This document shows, in pieces, positions 7,900 to 16,113 of a stretch of DNA of 64,000 nucleotides; the first letter of the stretch is position 1; each line of letters begins with the position of its first letter. A program made the position numbers and the translations under genes. This DNA comes from Mesorhizobium mediterraneum (GTDB taxonomy: Bacteria; Pseudomonadota; Alphaproteobacteria; Rhizobiales; Rhizobiaceae). The DNA lies in contig NZ_NPKI01000046.1 in NCBI RefSeq assembly GCF_002284565.1, forward strand, positions 62,001 to 126,000, read 5' to 3'. The notes below the pieces were generated by a model that saw only the letters and a program-made list of their open reading frames with translations, ran no database searches and was not told where the DNA came from.

Positions 7900-8822
7900 T
7901 CGACATAGTCTCTGACGCCGGTTTCCACTGTGCGAAACTGACCATTGTAGCCGGCGGCGCGCAACCGGGACATATCAGCTTGCGTAAAGCTCTGGTAGCT
8001 GCCCTTGAGGTGGTCGGGGAAGTCGATGAACTCGATCTCGCCTTTGCCCAGCGCGCCGATCACCGTTTCGGCAATGGCGCGGAACGGCTGGGCAAGGCCG
8101 GTGCCGCAGTTGAAGATGCCGCTTAAGCCGCGTTTCCACAGCCACAGATTGACGTCGGCGACATCGCCGACATGGATGAAATCGCGGCTCTGCTCGCCGG
8201 GTCCGAAACCTTCATAGGCGCCGAACAGCTTCGGGTTCTGGCCTTGCTCGACCTGATTGAACAAGTGGAAGGCGACCGAGGCCATGGCGCCCTTATGCGC
8301 CTCGCGCGGTCCGTAGACGTTGAAATAGCGCAGGCCCGCCACCGGCGAATGATCGGTATCGAAGACGGTGCGGCGGACATAGTCGTCGAACAGCTTCTTT
8401 GAATAGGCATAGACATTGAGCGGGCGTTCGCATTCCGGCTCCTCGCGAAACTCGGCGCCACCGCCGTAGACCGACGCGGAGGAGGCGTAGAGGAAGGGCA
8501 CCCGCAGCGCGAGGCAGGCATGCAGCAGCCGCTTCGAATAGGCGTAGTTGACCTCCATCATGAACCTGCCGTTCCACTCGGTGGTGGTCGAGCAGGCGCC
8601 CTGGTGGAAGACGGCCTCGATGCGGCCAAGGTCCCCCGCCTCCATCCGCGGCAGGAAATCGTCCTTGTCGAGATAATCGGCGATCTGCAGATCGCCGAGA
8701 TTGGCGATCTTGTGGCCGTCGGTCAGGTCGTCGACGACGAGGATGTCGCTAATCCCTTCGGCGTTGAGAGCGGCAACGATGTTGGAGCCGATCATGCCGG
8801 CGCCGCCCGTGACGATGATCAT
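7872..8822 (-). CDS. hldD: ADP-L-glycero-D-manno-heptose 6-epimerase
   Basis: A 316-residue extended SDR enzyme. It has the Rossmann motif MIIVTGGAGMIGSNIV, an acidic DDL after the second strand, catalytic YxxxK within NVYAYSKKLFDDYV, and RYFNVYGPRE followed by HVGDVADVNLWLW. It converts ADP-D-glycero- to ADP-L-glycero-D-manno-heptose, the donor for WaaC and WaaF. It is the first gene of the minus-strand arm hldD-waaF-waaC. The earlier pathway steps lie on the opposite strand at 9772-12500. Confidence 0.94.
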   Translation of the reverse strand: MIIVTGGAGMIGSNIVAALNAEGISDILVVDDLTDGHKIANLGDLQIADYLDKDDFLPRMEAGDLGRIEAVFHQGACSTTTEWNGRFMMEVNYAYSKRLLHACLALRVPFLYASSASVYGGGAEFREEPECERPLNVYAYSKKLFDDYVRRTVFDTDHSPVAGLRYFNVYGPREAHKGAMASVAFHLFNQVEQGQNPKLFGAYEGFGPGEQSRDFIHVGDVADVNLWLWKRGLSGIFNCGTGLAQPFRAIAETVIGALGKGEIEFIDFPDHLKGSYQSFTQADMSRLRAAGYNGQFRTVETGVRDYVEWLKAQRSS

Positions 8823-8987
8823 GAAAGCCTCTGGTATCTTGTGCCGATTCCGGCCCTTATAGGGGAGGCTGGCGAGGCTGTCGATAAAGCAGGTCGCAAT
8901 CCGGCGGCTGGGTGAGCGTCACAGTGCCGCCGCAAAGCAATCGCTTCAGTCGGCGACTCACCGGCGAAGCGCGACAGGAGCAAGGCA

Positions 8988-9620
8988 ATGCCGTCGACCG
9001 AACTGCTTATCGCCTTCTTCGCCACCACGGCGATCTTTGCCTACATTCCCGGTCCGGCGATGCTTTACGCTGCTGCGCAAACCATGGCGCGCGGCCGCTG
9101 GTCCGGCCTGACGGCGGCGCTGGGCATTCATCTTGGCGGCTATGCGCATGTCATCGCCGCTGCTGCCGGGCTGTCCGTGCTTTTCCACGCGGTGCCGACG
9201 CTCTACGTGGCGGTCAAGCTGGCCGGCGCGCTCTATCTGATCTGGCTGGGTGTCTCGCTGTTCCGCGCCAGGGCGCAAGACGATGCCGTCATCCCGGGCA
9301 TTGTGCCGAAATCGGCCAGCCGCGCCTTTTTCGAGAGCATCACCGTCGAGGTGCTCAATCCCAAGACGGCGATCTTCTTCATGGCGTTCCTGCCGCAATT
9401 CATCGACGCGTCGGCGACATTTCCCGTCTGGCTTCAATTCCTCGTCCTCGGGACGATCGTCAATTTGATGTTCTCCTCGGCGGATGTCATGTGCGTGGTA
9501 TTGGCAGGCGCGCTGATCACCAGGCTGCGGCGCTCGAGCCACGCGCAGCGCCTCATGCGGCGTGCGGGCGGTGCGGTGCTCGTCGGATTGGGCGTTCATG
9601 TGGCTTTGCAGAAAAGCTGA
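8988..9620 (+). CDS. LysE/RhtB family amino-acid exporter
   Basis: A 210-residue membrane protein with six predicted hydrophobic segments. The LysE-family signatures are YIPGPAMLYAAAQTM near residue 20, the GAxYLIWLG motif (KLAGALYLIWLGVSLFRA), and LNPKTAIFFMAFLPQFI. A ribosome site (CAGGAG) lies a few bases before the ATG. Substrates in the family are amino acids and derivatives; none can be assigned. It sits between the two arms of the heptose cluster but has no evident role in it. Confidence 0.9.
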   Translation: MPSTELLIAFFATTAIFAYIPGPAMLYAAAQTMARGRWSGLTAALGIHLGGYAHVIAAAAGLSVLFHAVPTLYVAVKLAGALYLIWLGVSLFRARAQDDAVIPGIVPKSASRAFFESITVEVLNPKTAIFFMAFLPQFIDASATFPVWLQFLVLGTIVNLMFSSADVMCVVLAGALITRLRRSSHAQRLMRRAGGAVLVGLGVHVALQKS

Positions 9621-9698
9621 TCCGCCAACCGGCGTTGACTCTGATCCGCTCGGCGCCCGCCGTTGCGTTGGGCCGAATTGCGGTATATCGGCTTCGCC

Positions 9699-9770
9699 AT
9701 GAACGACCAGCCCTGCCAGTCCAGTGCTTTCGCAGCACCGGGACCGGTTCCCATTGCACGTCGCGGATGA
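9699..9770 (+). CDS. Possible 23-codon leader ORF before hldE
   Basis: ATG at 9699 opens a frame of 23 codons (MNDQPCQSSAF...) whose TGA (9768-9770) lies one base before the hldE ATG at 9772. No good ribosome site is visible before the hldE start itself, so translation could be coupled from this leader. Its peptide is not recognisable. It may be chance. Confidence 0.3.
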   Translation: MNDQPCQSSAFAAPGPVPIARRG

Positions 9771-9771
9771 C

Positions 9772-11262
9772 ATGAGCGAGCAATACCTGCCTTCTCCCGA
9801 ACCCCTTCACCGTGCCATCTCGCGGTTCAGCAGCGTCACCGTGCTGGTGGTCGGCGACTTCATCCTCGACCGTTTCGTCAACGGCGTCATCGAGCGGATT
9901 TCACCTGAAGCGCCTATTCCGGTGCTGCGCGGGCGTGGCGAAACGTCGGCGATGGGCGGCGCCGGCAATGTCGTCTCCAACATCGTCTCGCTCGGCGCTG
10001 CGGCGATACCGGTCTCAGTGATCGGCAACGATCATGCCGGGAACAATCTCATGCGAATGCTCGCCGAGCTTGGTGTCGACACCGGCGGCCTGGCGCAGGA
10101 CGCGAGCCGCATGACGTCGTCGAAAAGCCGGTTCAGCGCGCTCAACCAGCAGGTGCTGCGCTTCGACGAAGAGGAAATCAAGCCGCTGGGCGACGCGGAG
10201 CGGGCGACGCTGGTCCGACATTTCCGCACCGCGCTCGCGCAAGCCGACATCGTCATCCTATCCGACTACGGCAAGGGCATGTTGCTAGACGGCGTCGCCG
10301 GCGAGCTGATCTCGATCTGCCGCGAAGCGGGAAAGCCGGTGCTGGTCGATCCCAAGGGCCGTGACTATGCGTGCTATGCCGGGGCGACGGCGATCACCCC
10401 CAATCGCAAAGAACTTGGCGAAGCGGTCGGACGCGCGGTGTTTGCCGATGACGAGATCGTGGCCGCGGCGCGCGAGCTGATCTCTGCACATGGCTTCGAT
10501 TTCGTCGTCGCGACGCGCAGCGAAAAGGGCATGAGCGTCGTCGGCGCGGACGATGCCCGGCACATCGCCACGCAGGCGCGGGAAGTGTTCGACGTTTCCG
10601 GCGCCGGCGACACTGTCATTGCGACGTTTGCGTTGGCTCTTGCCGCGGGCGCCGACCGCATCATGGCCGCCGCCATCGCCAATGCGGCGGGTGGCGTGGT
10701 GGTGGGAAAGCGCGGTACCGCGCGGCTGACGGTCGAGGAACTCACCGGCGCGTTGTTTCGCTCGCACGGACCGATTGCCCACAAGGATGCAATCCTTGAT
10801 GCCGCCGCCGCCGCCCGGCTGGTGGCGACGTGGAAGGACGAAGGCCTGAGCGTCGGCTTCACCAATGGCTGTTTCGATATCCTTCACGCCGGCCATGTCA
10901 GCCTATTGCATGCGGCGCGCAGCCAGTGCGACCGGCTGGTTCTCGGCCTCAACAGCGATGCCTCGGTGCGCCGGCTGAAAGGGCCGGGGCGCCCGGTCAA
11001 CGACGAGCATGACCGCGCCTGCGTGCTGGCGGCGCTTGCCTCGGTCGATGCCGTCGTCGTCTTCGAGGAAGACACGCCGCTCGGCCTGATCGAGGCGCTG
11101 AAGCCCGACATACTGGTCAAAGGCGCCGATTATACGATCGATCAGGTGGTCGGCGCCGAAGTGGTGCAGAAGGCGGGCGGCCGCGTTGTGCTGGTCGATC
11201 TCGTCGCCGGCAAGAGCACCACCGGCACCATCGGCAAGTTGCGCGCCGGCAATACAAACTGA
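9772..11262 (+). CDS. hldE: Bifunctional heptose 7-phosphate kinase / heptose 1-phosphate adenylyltransferase
   Basis: About 496 residues in two fused domains. The N-terminal ribokinase-like domain shows VLVVGDFILDRFV, GGAGNVVSNI and the catalytic DVSGAGDTVIATFA. The C-terminal nucleotidyltransferase domain shows GFTNGCFDILHAGHVSLL and GLNSDASVRRLKG. It phosphorylates D-glycero-D-manno-heptose 7-phosphate at C1, then adenylylates the 1-phosphate. ATG 9772 (MSEQYLPSP) was chosen; an in-frame ATG at 9724 would add 16 residues without a ribosome site. gmhA starts 8 bases after its stop and gmhB follows, giving an hldE-gmhA-gmhB operon. Confidence 0.95.
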   Translation: MSEQYLPSPEPLHRAISRFSSVTVLVVGDFILDRFVNGVIERISPEAPIPVLRGRGETSAMGGAGNVVSNIVSLGAAAIPVSVIGNDHAGNNLMRMLAELGVDTGGLAQDASRMTSSKSRFSALNQQVLRFDEEEIKPLGDAERATLVRHFRTALAQADIVILSDYGKGMLLDGVAGELISICREAGKPVLVDPKGRDYACYAGATAITPNRKELGEAVGRAVFADDEIVAAARELISAHGFDFVVATRSEKGMSVVGADDARHIATQAREVFDVSGAGDTVIATFALALAAGADRIMAAAIANAAGGVVVGKRGTARLTVEELTGALFRSHGPIAHKDAILDAAAAARLVATWKDEGLSVGFTNGCFDILHAGHVSLLHAARSQCDRLVLGLNSDASVRRLKGPGRPVNDEHDRACVLAALASVDAVVVFEEDTPLGLIEALKPDILVKGADYTIDQVVGAEVVQKAGGRVVLVDLVAGKSTTGTIGKLRAGNTN

Positions 11263-11269
11263 GGGTTTC

Positions 11270-11842
11270 ATGTCCGAACTGAACGATTACCTGGTCCGCT
11301 CGGCGGCCGCGATCACCGCGATGGTCGAGCGCGACCTCAGCAGCGAGATGGAGCGGGCGGTTACCGCTGTCGTCGCCGCACTTTCGCAAGGGAAGGCGCT
11401 GCTGATCTGCGGCAATGGCGGCTCGGCGAGCGACGCAATCCACATCGCCGGCGAACTGGTCGGCCGCTTCCTGAAGGAGCGCAAGGCCTACAACGTGATC
11501 GCGCTGCCGGCCAATGCGGCGGTGCTGACCGCCTGGGGCAATGATTACGGCTTCGACACGGTGTTTTCACGCCAGGTCGAGGCGCATGGCGCGGCGGGTG
11601 CTGTGCTGCTCGCCATCTCGACCAGCGGCAACTCGGCCAGCATCCTCGCCGCCGCCGAACAGGCGCGCATGATGGACATGACGGTGATCAGCCTGACCGG
11701 CGACACCGGCGGCAAGCTCAAGCCGCTCTCCGACATCCTGCTCAACGTGCCCTCGACCTCGACGCCGATCATCCAGCAGGGGCATCTATGCCTCTATCAT
11801 CATCTGTGCGAAATGGTCGAAGCGCGCCTCTGCGATGGCTGA
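11270..11842 (+). CDS. gmhA: D-sedoheptulose 7-phosphate isomerase
   Basis: A 190-residue SIS-domain protein. LLICGNGGSASDAIHIAGELVGRF and LLAISTSGNSASIL are the sugar-phosphate binding loops. The C-terminal TSTPIIQQGHLCLYHHLCEMVE carries the conserved His/Glu residues of GmhA. It converts sedoheptulose 7-phosphate to D-glycero-D-manno-heptose 7-phosphate, the first step of LPS heptose synthesis. The start at 11270 follows hldE by 7 bases. The open frame extending upstream only reads through hldE in another frame. Its 3' end overlaps gmhB by 8 bases. Confidence 0.94.
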   Translation: MSELNDYLVRSAAAITAMVERDLSSEMERAVTAVVAALSQGKALLICGNGGSASDAIHIAGELVGRFLKERKAYNVIALPANAAVLTAWGNDYGFDTVFSRQVEAHGAAGAVLLAISTSGNSASILAAAEQARMMDMTVISLTGDTGGKLKPLSDILLNVPSTSTPIIQQGHLCLYHHLCEMVEARLCDG

Positions 11843-12500
11843 CATCGGCCCTGTCGTGAGGTCGAATCCATACCCGCTCGAAGAGCCGGGCCTGTGGGTC
11901 GAGCGGATCGGTACCTCGGTCTTTCCAGCCGGCACGCCGGCGCTGTTCCTCGATCGTGACGGCACCGTCAATGTCGATACCGGCTATCCCAGCGATCCAG
12001 CTGACATCGTGCTGCGGCCGGAGATGCTGCCGGTGATCCGAACGGCCAACCTCGTTGGCCTTCCTGCGATCGTGGTCTCCAACCAGTCGGGCATAGCTCG
12101 CGGTTATTTCGGCTGGCCGGATTTCGCCGCAGTCAATGCTCGGCTGCTGGCGCTTCTCGAAGCACAGGGTTGCCGGATCGATCTGGTGCTCGCCTGCGCC
12201 TACCATTCGAGCGGGACGGGTGAACTGGCAGCAGGTGACCATCCGATGCGCAAGCCAAATCCGGGCATGCTTCTGCGTGCCCGCGATCTGCTGGGCGTGG
12301 ATATCAGCCGATCAATCATCGTCGGCGACAAGGCCGATGACATGGAAGCCGGACGGCGAGCCGGGCTTTGCGAGGGCTGGTTGGTGCGCGGCAAATTCAA
12401 TCGAGTCGCTGGCGATAGTACGTTCACGACGCGCAAACTGACGACCGGTAACGATCACAGCAAACTCTGCGACGCCATCGCCGAACTCGGCCGGGATTAA
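11835..12500 (+). CDS. gmhB: HAD-family D-glycero-D-manno-heptose 1,7-bisphosphate phosphatase
   Basis: A 221-residue HAD-IIIA hydrolase. Motif I is FLDRDGTVN, motif II is VVSNQSGIARGYF, and motif IV is VGDKADDMEAGRRAG. A Cys/His-containing loop (CAYHSSGTGELAAGDHPMRKPNPG) replaces the canonical zinc-binding Cys cluster of GmhB, so zinc binding may be lost. It overlaps gmhA by 8 bases at the end of the hldE operon, which supports the GmhB role of removing the C7 phosphate between the two HldE reactions. Confidence 0.85.
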   Translation: MADIGPVVRSNPYPLEEPGLWVERIGTSVFPAGTPALFLDRDGTVNVDTGYPSDPADIVLRPEMLPVIRTANLVGLPAIVVSNQSGIARGYFGWPDFAAVNARLLALLEAQGCRIDLVLACAYHSSGTGELAAGDHPMRKPNPGMLLRARDLLGVDISRSIIVGDKADDMEAGRRAGLCEGWLVRGKFNRVAGDSTFTTRKLTTGNDHSKLCDAIAELGRD

Positions 12501-12913
12501 GTTCTCACTTCGCTGAAAGCCACCAAGCCCTCGTCCTTGACGCGGCGGATGGTCAGGGCCGTCCGCACCGTGTCGACATTCGGCGCCGAGGCCAGCTCCT
12601 CGATGACGAATGTCTGGAAGGCGCCGAGGTCGCTCGCCACGCAATGCAGCAGGAAGTCGGATTCGCCCGACACCATCCAGGCGTTGCGCACGATCGGCCA
12701 ACCGCGGGTGCGTTCGGCGAAGGTTTTGAGCTCGGCGTCGGCCTGGTGATGCAGGCCGATGAGGCAGAAGGCGACGACGTCTAGGCCGAGCGCCGGCGCA
12801 TTGAGCAAGGCGCGGTAGCCGCGGATGATCCCGGTCTCTTCCAGCCGCCTGACACGGCGCAGGCATGGCGGCGCCGAAATGCCGACGCGGCCGGACAGCT
12901 CGACATTGGTCAT
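12497..12913 (-). CDS. Lrp/AsnC family regulator, 5' end broken by an apparent frameshift
   Basis: The ATG-initiated frame (138 residues, MTNVELSGRVGISAPPCLRR) starts inside the winged helix and lacks the first helix of the HTH domain. The missing part is encoded directly upstream in the same frame (SDLDAIDWKILRELQHDGR) but has no ATG, GTG or TTG before an in-frame TGA at 12998-13000. An ATG at 12981, with GAAGG six bases before it, reads MPLK and would join perfectly if the AAA run at 12970-12972 held one more A. The C-terminal RAM domain is intact. Lrp proteins are octameric sensors of amino acids. It is divergent from trxB and its stop overlaps the gmhB stop. Confidence 0.82.
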   Translation of the reverse strand: MTNVELSGRVGISAPPCLRRVRRLEETGIIRGYRALLNAPALGLDVVAFCLIGLHHQADAELKTFAERTRGWPIVRNAWMVSGESDFLLHCVASDLGAFQTFVIEELASAPNVDTVRTALTIRRVKDEGLVAFSEVRT

Positions 12914-13199
12914 GCGGCCGTCGTGCTGAAGCTCGCGCAGGATCTTCCAGTCGATGGCGTCGAGATCGCTTTGAGCGGCATGGATACCTTCGGCGCTTCA
13001 CGCAAGAATCTTTCGTGATTTTGTAATTAAACGACTTTGGTGTCCATTCCATCCCTTCAGCCGGTGATTTTCGGACAGTCACTGCGCAAGATGTTCATGG
13101 ATCGTCTGTTTGTGCCGAAGCTTTCCGGGGACGAAGGCCAGGTCGTCTTGCTGGCGTCGCCTGCAACACCTAGATTAGGGCCGATATCGATCCCTGTGC

Positions 13200-13220
13200 C
13201 GGACGCTTCATTCGCGTCCG
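13200..13220 (+). promoter_or_regulatory. Hairpin in the trxB leader
   Basis: CGGACGC and GCGTCCG form a perfect 7-bp stem around a 7-base loop, ending 20 bases before the trxB ATG. There is only a weak U-rich tail. It may affect translation or be fortuitous. Confidence 0.35.
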
Positions 13221-13240
13221 GTTGTTGTGAAAGCCCTGCT

Positions 13241-14215
13241 ATGACCACCAAGCATGCACCCGTTCTCATCATCGGCTCCGGTCCCGCCGGCTATACGGCG
13301 GCAATCTACGCCGCCCGTGCCATGCTGAAGCCGATGCTGGTCGCCGGTCTGCAGCAGGGCGGTCAGTTGATGATCACCACCGATGTCGAAAACTACCCGG
13401 GCTTTGGCGATCCGATCCAGGGTCCGTGGCTGATGGAACAAATGTTGAAACAGGCCGAGCATGTCGGCACCGACGTCATCAACGACATCATCACCGAGGT
13501 CGACCTCAATGTGCGGCCGTTCCGCGCCAAGGGCGATTCCGGCACCACCTATACCGCCGACGCACTGATCATTGCCACCGGCGCGCAGGCGAAATGGCTG
13601 GGCATCCCGAGCGAACAGACCTTCATGGGCTTCGGCGTGTCGGCCTGCGCCACCTGCGACGGCTTCTTCTATCGCGGCAAGGATGTCGCGGTGATCGGCG
13701 GCGGCAATTCGGCGGTGGAGGAGGCGCTCTACCTTTCCAACCTGGCAAAGAGCGTGACGGTCATCCACCGGCGCAGCGACTTCCGGGCCGAGCGCATCCT
13801 GAGCGAGCGGCTGTTCAAGAAGGACAATGTCCGCATCATCTGGGACACCGTTGTCGACGAGATCACCGGCCAGTCCGGCAAGATGCCGCTGCCGCCGTCG
13901 GTGGAAGGGCTGAAGCTGCGCAATGTGGTGACCGGCCAGGAGATGCATCTGACGGTCGACGGCGTGTTCGTGGCGATCGGCCATGCGCCGGCGGTCGAGC
14001 TGTTCGCCGGCAAGCTGAAGCAGAAGCCGAACGGCTATCTGTGGACGGCGCCGGATTCGACCTGCACCGACATGCCGGGCGTGTTCGCCGCCGGCGACGT
14101 GACCGACGACATCTACCGCCAGGCGGTGACGGCGGCGGGGCTCGGCTGCATGGCCGCGCTTGAGGCGGAGAAGTACCTTGCCGGGATCGAAGTTCACCGC
14201 GAAGCAGCGGAGTAG
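13241..14215 (+). CDS. trxB: Thioredoxin-disulfide reductase
   Basis: A 324-residue low-Mr thioredoxin reductase. FAD-binding GSGPAGYTAAIYAARA lies at the N-terminus. The redox-active CATC is in ACATCDGFFYRGK (about residue 142). An NADPH-binding GGGNSAVEEALYL follows, then the C-terminal FAD motif GVFAAGDVTDDIYRQAVTAAG. It reduces thioredoxin with NADPH in the cytoplasm. The start MTTKHAP was chosen as the family N-terminus; the frame extends upstream without a ribosome site. It lies between the Lrp gene and a LysR gene, an order I recall from Sinorhizobium. Confidence 0.96.
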   Translation: MTTKHAPVLIIGSGPAGYTAAIYAARAMLKPMLVAGLQQGGQLMITTDVENYPGFGDPIQGPWLMEQMLKQAEHVGTDVINDIITEVDLNVRPFRAKGDSGTTYTADALIIATGAQAKWLGIPSEQTFMGFGVSACATCDGFFYRGKDVAVIGGGNSAVEEALYLSNLAKSVTVIHRRSDFRAERILSERLFKKDNVRIIWDTVVDEITGQSGKMPLPPSVEGLKLRNVVTGQEMHLTVDGVFVAIGHAPAVELFAGKLKQKPNGYLWTAPDSTCTDMPGVFAAGDVTDDIYRQAVTAAGLGCMAALEAEKYLAGIEVHREAAE

Positions 14216-14287
14216 GGAAGCGGCCGAGAAAAGCCGCGTAAAAGCCTGATTTTTCATTCAGACGCCAAAAACAGAACGAGGGGCATC

Positions 14288-15184
14288 ATGGCGTTGGACT
14301 GGGACAAGCTACGCGTGTTTCACGCTGCCGCGGAAGCTGGGTCGTTCACCCATGCCGCCGAGACACTGCATCTGTCGCAATCGGCGATTTCACGGCAGGT
14401 CAGCGCGCTCGAACATGACGTCGGCGTGCCGCTGTTCAATCGCCATTCCCGCGGCCTGGTGCTGACCGAGCAAGGTGAGATGCTGTTCCGCACGGCGCAT
14501 GACGTGCTGATGAAGCTGGAGACGATCAAGTCGCGGCTGACCGAGGCCAAGGACCGGCCCTCCGGGGTGCTCAGGGTGACGACCACGGTGGGGCTTGGCG
14601 CCGGCTGGCTGACCGAGCGCGTGCAGGAATTCATCGAGCTCTATCCCGAGATCAGCCTGCAGTTGATCCTGGCAAACGAGGAGCTCGACCTCACCATGCG
14701 CCGGGCGGACTGCGCGATCCGGCTGCGCCAGCCGCAGCAGCCTGATCTCATCCAGCGCCGCCTGTTCACCGTGCATTTCCATCTCTACGCGGCGCCCTCC
14801 TACGTCAACAAGTATGGCAAGCCGGCGTCGATCGCCGAGTTGAAGGCCCATCGCATCGTCACCTTCGGCGTGCCGGTGCCGGCGCATTTGTCGGAATTGA
14901 ACTGGCTGGAAACGGTTGGCGATTTCGAAGGCGGGCAAAGGGTGCCGACGCTGCAGATCAACGACATATTGTCGATCAAGCGCGCGGTACAGGGCGGCGC
15001 CGGCATCGCCATGCTGCCCGACTATGTGGTCAGCAAGGACTCAGGGTTGGTGCAGTTGCTGCCGGAGACCGAAGTGCCGTCCTTCGACACCTATTTCGCC
15101 TATCCCGATGCGATGAAGAACCAGGCGAAACTCCACGTCTTCCGCGATTTCATTATCGCCAAGGCGCGCAGCTGGTCGTTCTAA
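14288..15184 (+). CDS. LysR-family regulator, LsrB/VtlR-like
   Basis: A 298-residue LysR-type regulator. The N-terminal HTH is AAEAGSFTHAAETLHLSQSAISRQVSALE, followed by the linker helix and a periplasmic-binding-like effector domain. GAGG precedes the ATG by 6 bases. In Sinorhizobium the trxB-adjacent LysR gene is lsrB (LPS and oxidative-stress control); the Brucella homologue VtlR activates the small RNA gene abcR2. Here an AbcR-like RNA with a perfect LysR-type palindrome upstream lies 0.9 kb downstream, which supports the LsrB/VtlR assignment. The orthology itself is inferred from context. Confidence 0.85.
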   Translation: MALDWDKLRVFHAAAEAGSFTHAAETLHLSQSAISRQVSALEHDVGVPLFNRHSRGLVLTEQGEMLFRTAHDVLMKLETIKSRLTEAKDRPSGVLRVTTTVGLGAGWLTERVQEFIELYPEISLQLILANEELDLTMRRADCAIRLRQPQQPDLIQRRLFTVHFHLYAAPSYVNKYGKPASIAELKAHRIVTFGVPVPAHLSELNWLETVGDFEGGQRVPTLQINDILSIKRAVQGGAGIAMLPDYVVSKDSGLVQLLPETEVPSFDTYFAYPDAMKNQAKLHVFRDFIIAKARSWSF

Positions 15185-15230
15185 CCCTTCTGCACGTCGC
15201 TTCCTGCCTTGCACCGCGGACGATCATCTC

Positions 15231-15731
15231 TTACTGGCCGCGCCATGGCGTCAGGCGGGGCAGCCAGCCTGGAACGGCATGGCGGTAGGCCTCGTAGTCG
15301 GCGCCATAGCGGCGGGCAAGCGTCGGTTCCTCGTAGAGCTTCACGAACGAGACCATGGCGATGGCGGCGATAGCGGCATAGGCGATGAGAGTCCAACTCG
15401 AAAACAGCAGTGCCTGGCCAAGGATGATCGACAGCACCGCCAGATACATCGGGTTGCGGACATGGCGGTAGATGCCGCCGATAACCAGTTGCTCGGTCGG
15501 CGCGACCGGGGCGGGCGTGCCCAGGCCTTCGAAGGCAAAACGGGCGAAGGCATGAAGCAGCAAGGCCGCTGCGACGACAATCAGGACCCAGCCGACCGGC
15601 ACCAAGCCGGGCAGGGTAGACCATGGCAGACGATAGCGATCGGTCAACAGCCAGGGCAGCAATCCCGCGACCACGCCGGGCGCTGCAATGAAGAATAACG
15701 CGCTGCCGGCGATCGCCTGACGTGTCCTCAT
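15231..15731 (-). CDS. Isoprenylcysteine carboxyl methyltransferase-like membrane protein
   Basis: A 166-residue integral membrane protein with four to five hydrophobic segments. The C-terminal half holds the ICMT/PEMT-type SAM-binding signature: GIYRHVRNPMYLAVLSIILG, then EEPTLARRYGADYEAYRHAVPGWLPRL. Bacterial members methylate small lipids or unknown substrates. It converges with the LysR gene and faces the sRNA region at its 5' side. Confidence 0.85.
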   Translation of the reverse strand: MRTRQAIAGSALFFIAAPGVVAGLLPWLLTDRYRLPWSTLPGLVPVGWVLIVVAAALLLHAFARFAFEGLGTPAPVAPTEQLVIGGIYRHVRNPMYLAVLSIILGQALLFSSWTLIAYAAIAAIAMVSFVKLYEEPTLARRYGADYEAYRHAVPGWLPRLTPWRGQ

Positions 15732-16048
15732 TGAGCTTCCTTCTAGAGTGGAGTGCTTCCACTTGGACGCACAAAGTACACTCTAGCGCTTGGAGTCTAC
15801 GCGTCGTGCGTTTCGAACCGAAGGTTAGCGCAGCGAAAAATCGATTCCAATTTCGGGCCGATACGCGGCTGCTGCAAAAATAAACGCATGCTGCCTGATT
15901 CGACGTCATTCGTTGTCTTCTGCATTTGGAGCGAAAATCGGCTCTGATTCGCTATATCGCGTCGATTTTTTCCTGGCTGTGCATCGCATTTCGACGATTT
16001 TGCTGGTCCTACGAGGGCAAGGAATGGATTAGACCACAGCCTGTGTCA
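15732..16048. other. Intergenic region upstream of the sRNA locus
   Basis: I see no convincing gene here. The stretch holds an imperfect palindrome around 15836-15868 (AAAAATCGATT ... ATTTCGGGCCGAT), which looks like a dispersed intergenic element, and several AT-rich blocks at 15950-16000. Short open frames present have no ribosome sites. Confidence 0.5.
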
Positions 16049-16071
16049 TTTTGCATGCGTGTGTTGCAAAA
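16049..16071. promoter_or_regulatory. LysR-type operator upstream of the AbcR-like sRNA
   Basis: TTTTGCA (16049-16055) and TGCAAAA (16065-16071) form a perfect 7-bp inverted repeat with a 9-base spacer. Its centre lies about 54 bases before the predicted sRNA start, the usual position of a LysR activator site. It is not seen next to the other LysR genes here. The nearby LsrB/VtlR-like regulator is the likely ligand. Confidence 0.6.
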
Positions 16072-16077
16072 TAGATG

Positions 16078-16107
16078 CTTGTTTCTTGGGCATGATGAGC
16101 ACATATA
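16078..16107 (+). promoter_or_regulatory. Sigma-70-type promoter of the AbcR-like sRNA
   Basis: CTTGTT (16078-16083) and CATATA (16102-16107) are separated by 18 bases. They resemble the rhizobial CTTGAC/CTATAT consensus. Predicted transcription would begin near 16114, giving an RNA of about 115 nucleotides to the terminator at 16229. Confidence 0.55.
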
Positions 16108-16113
16108 TAGATC

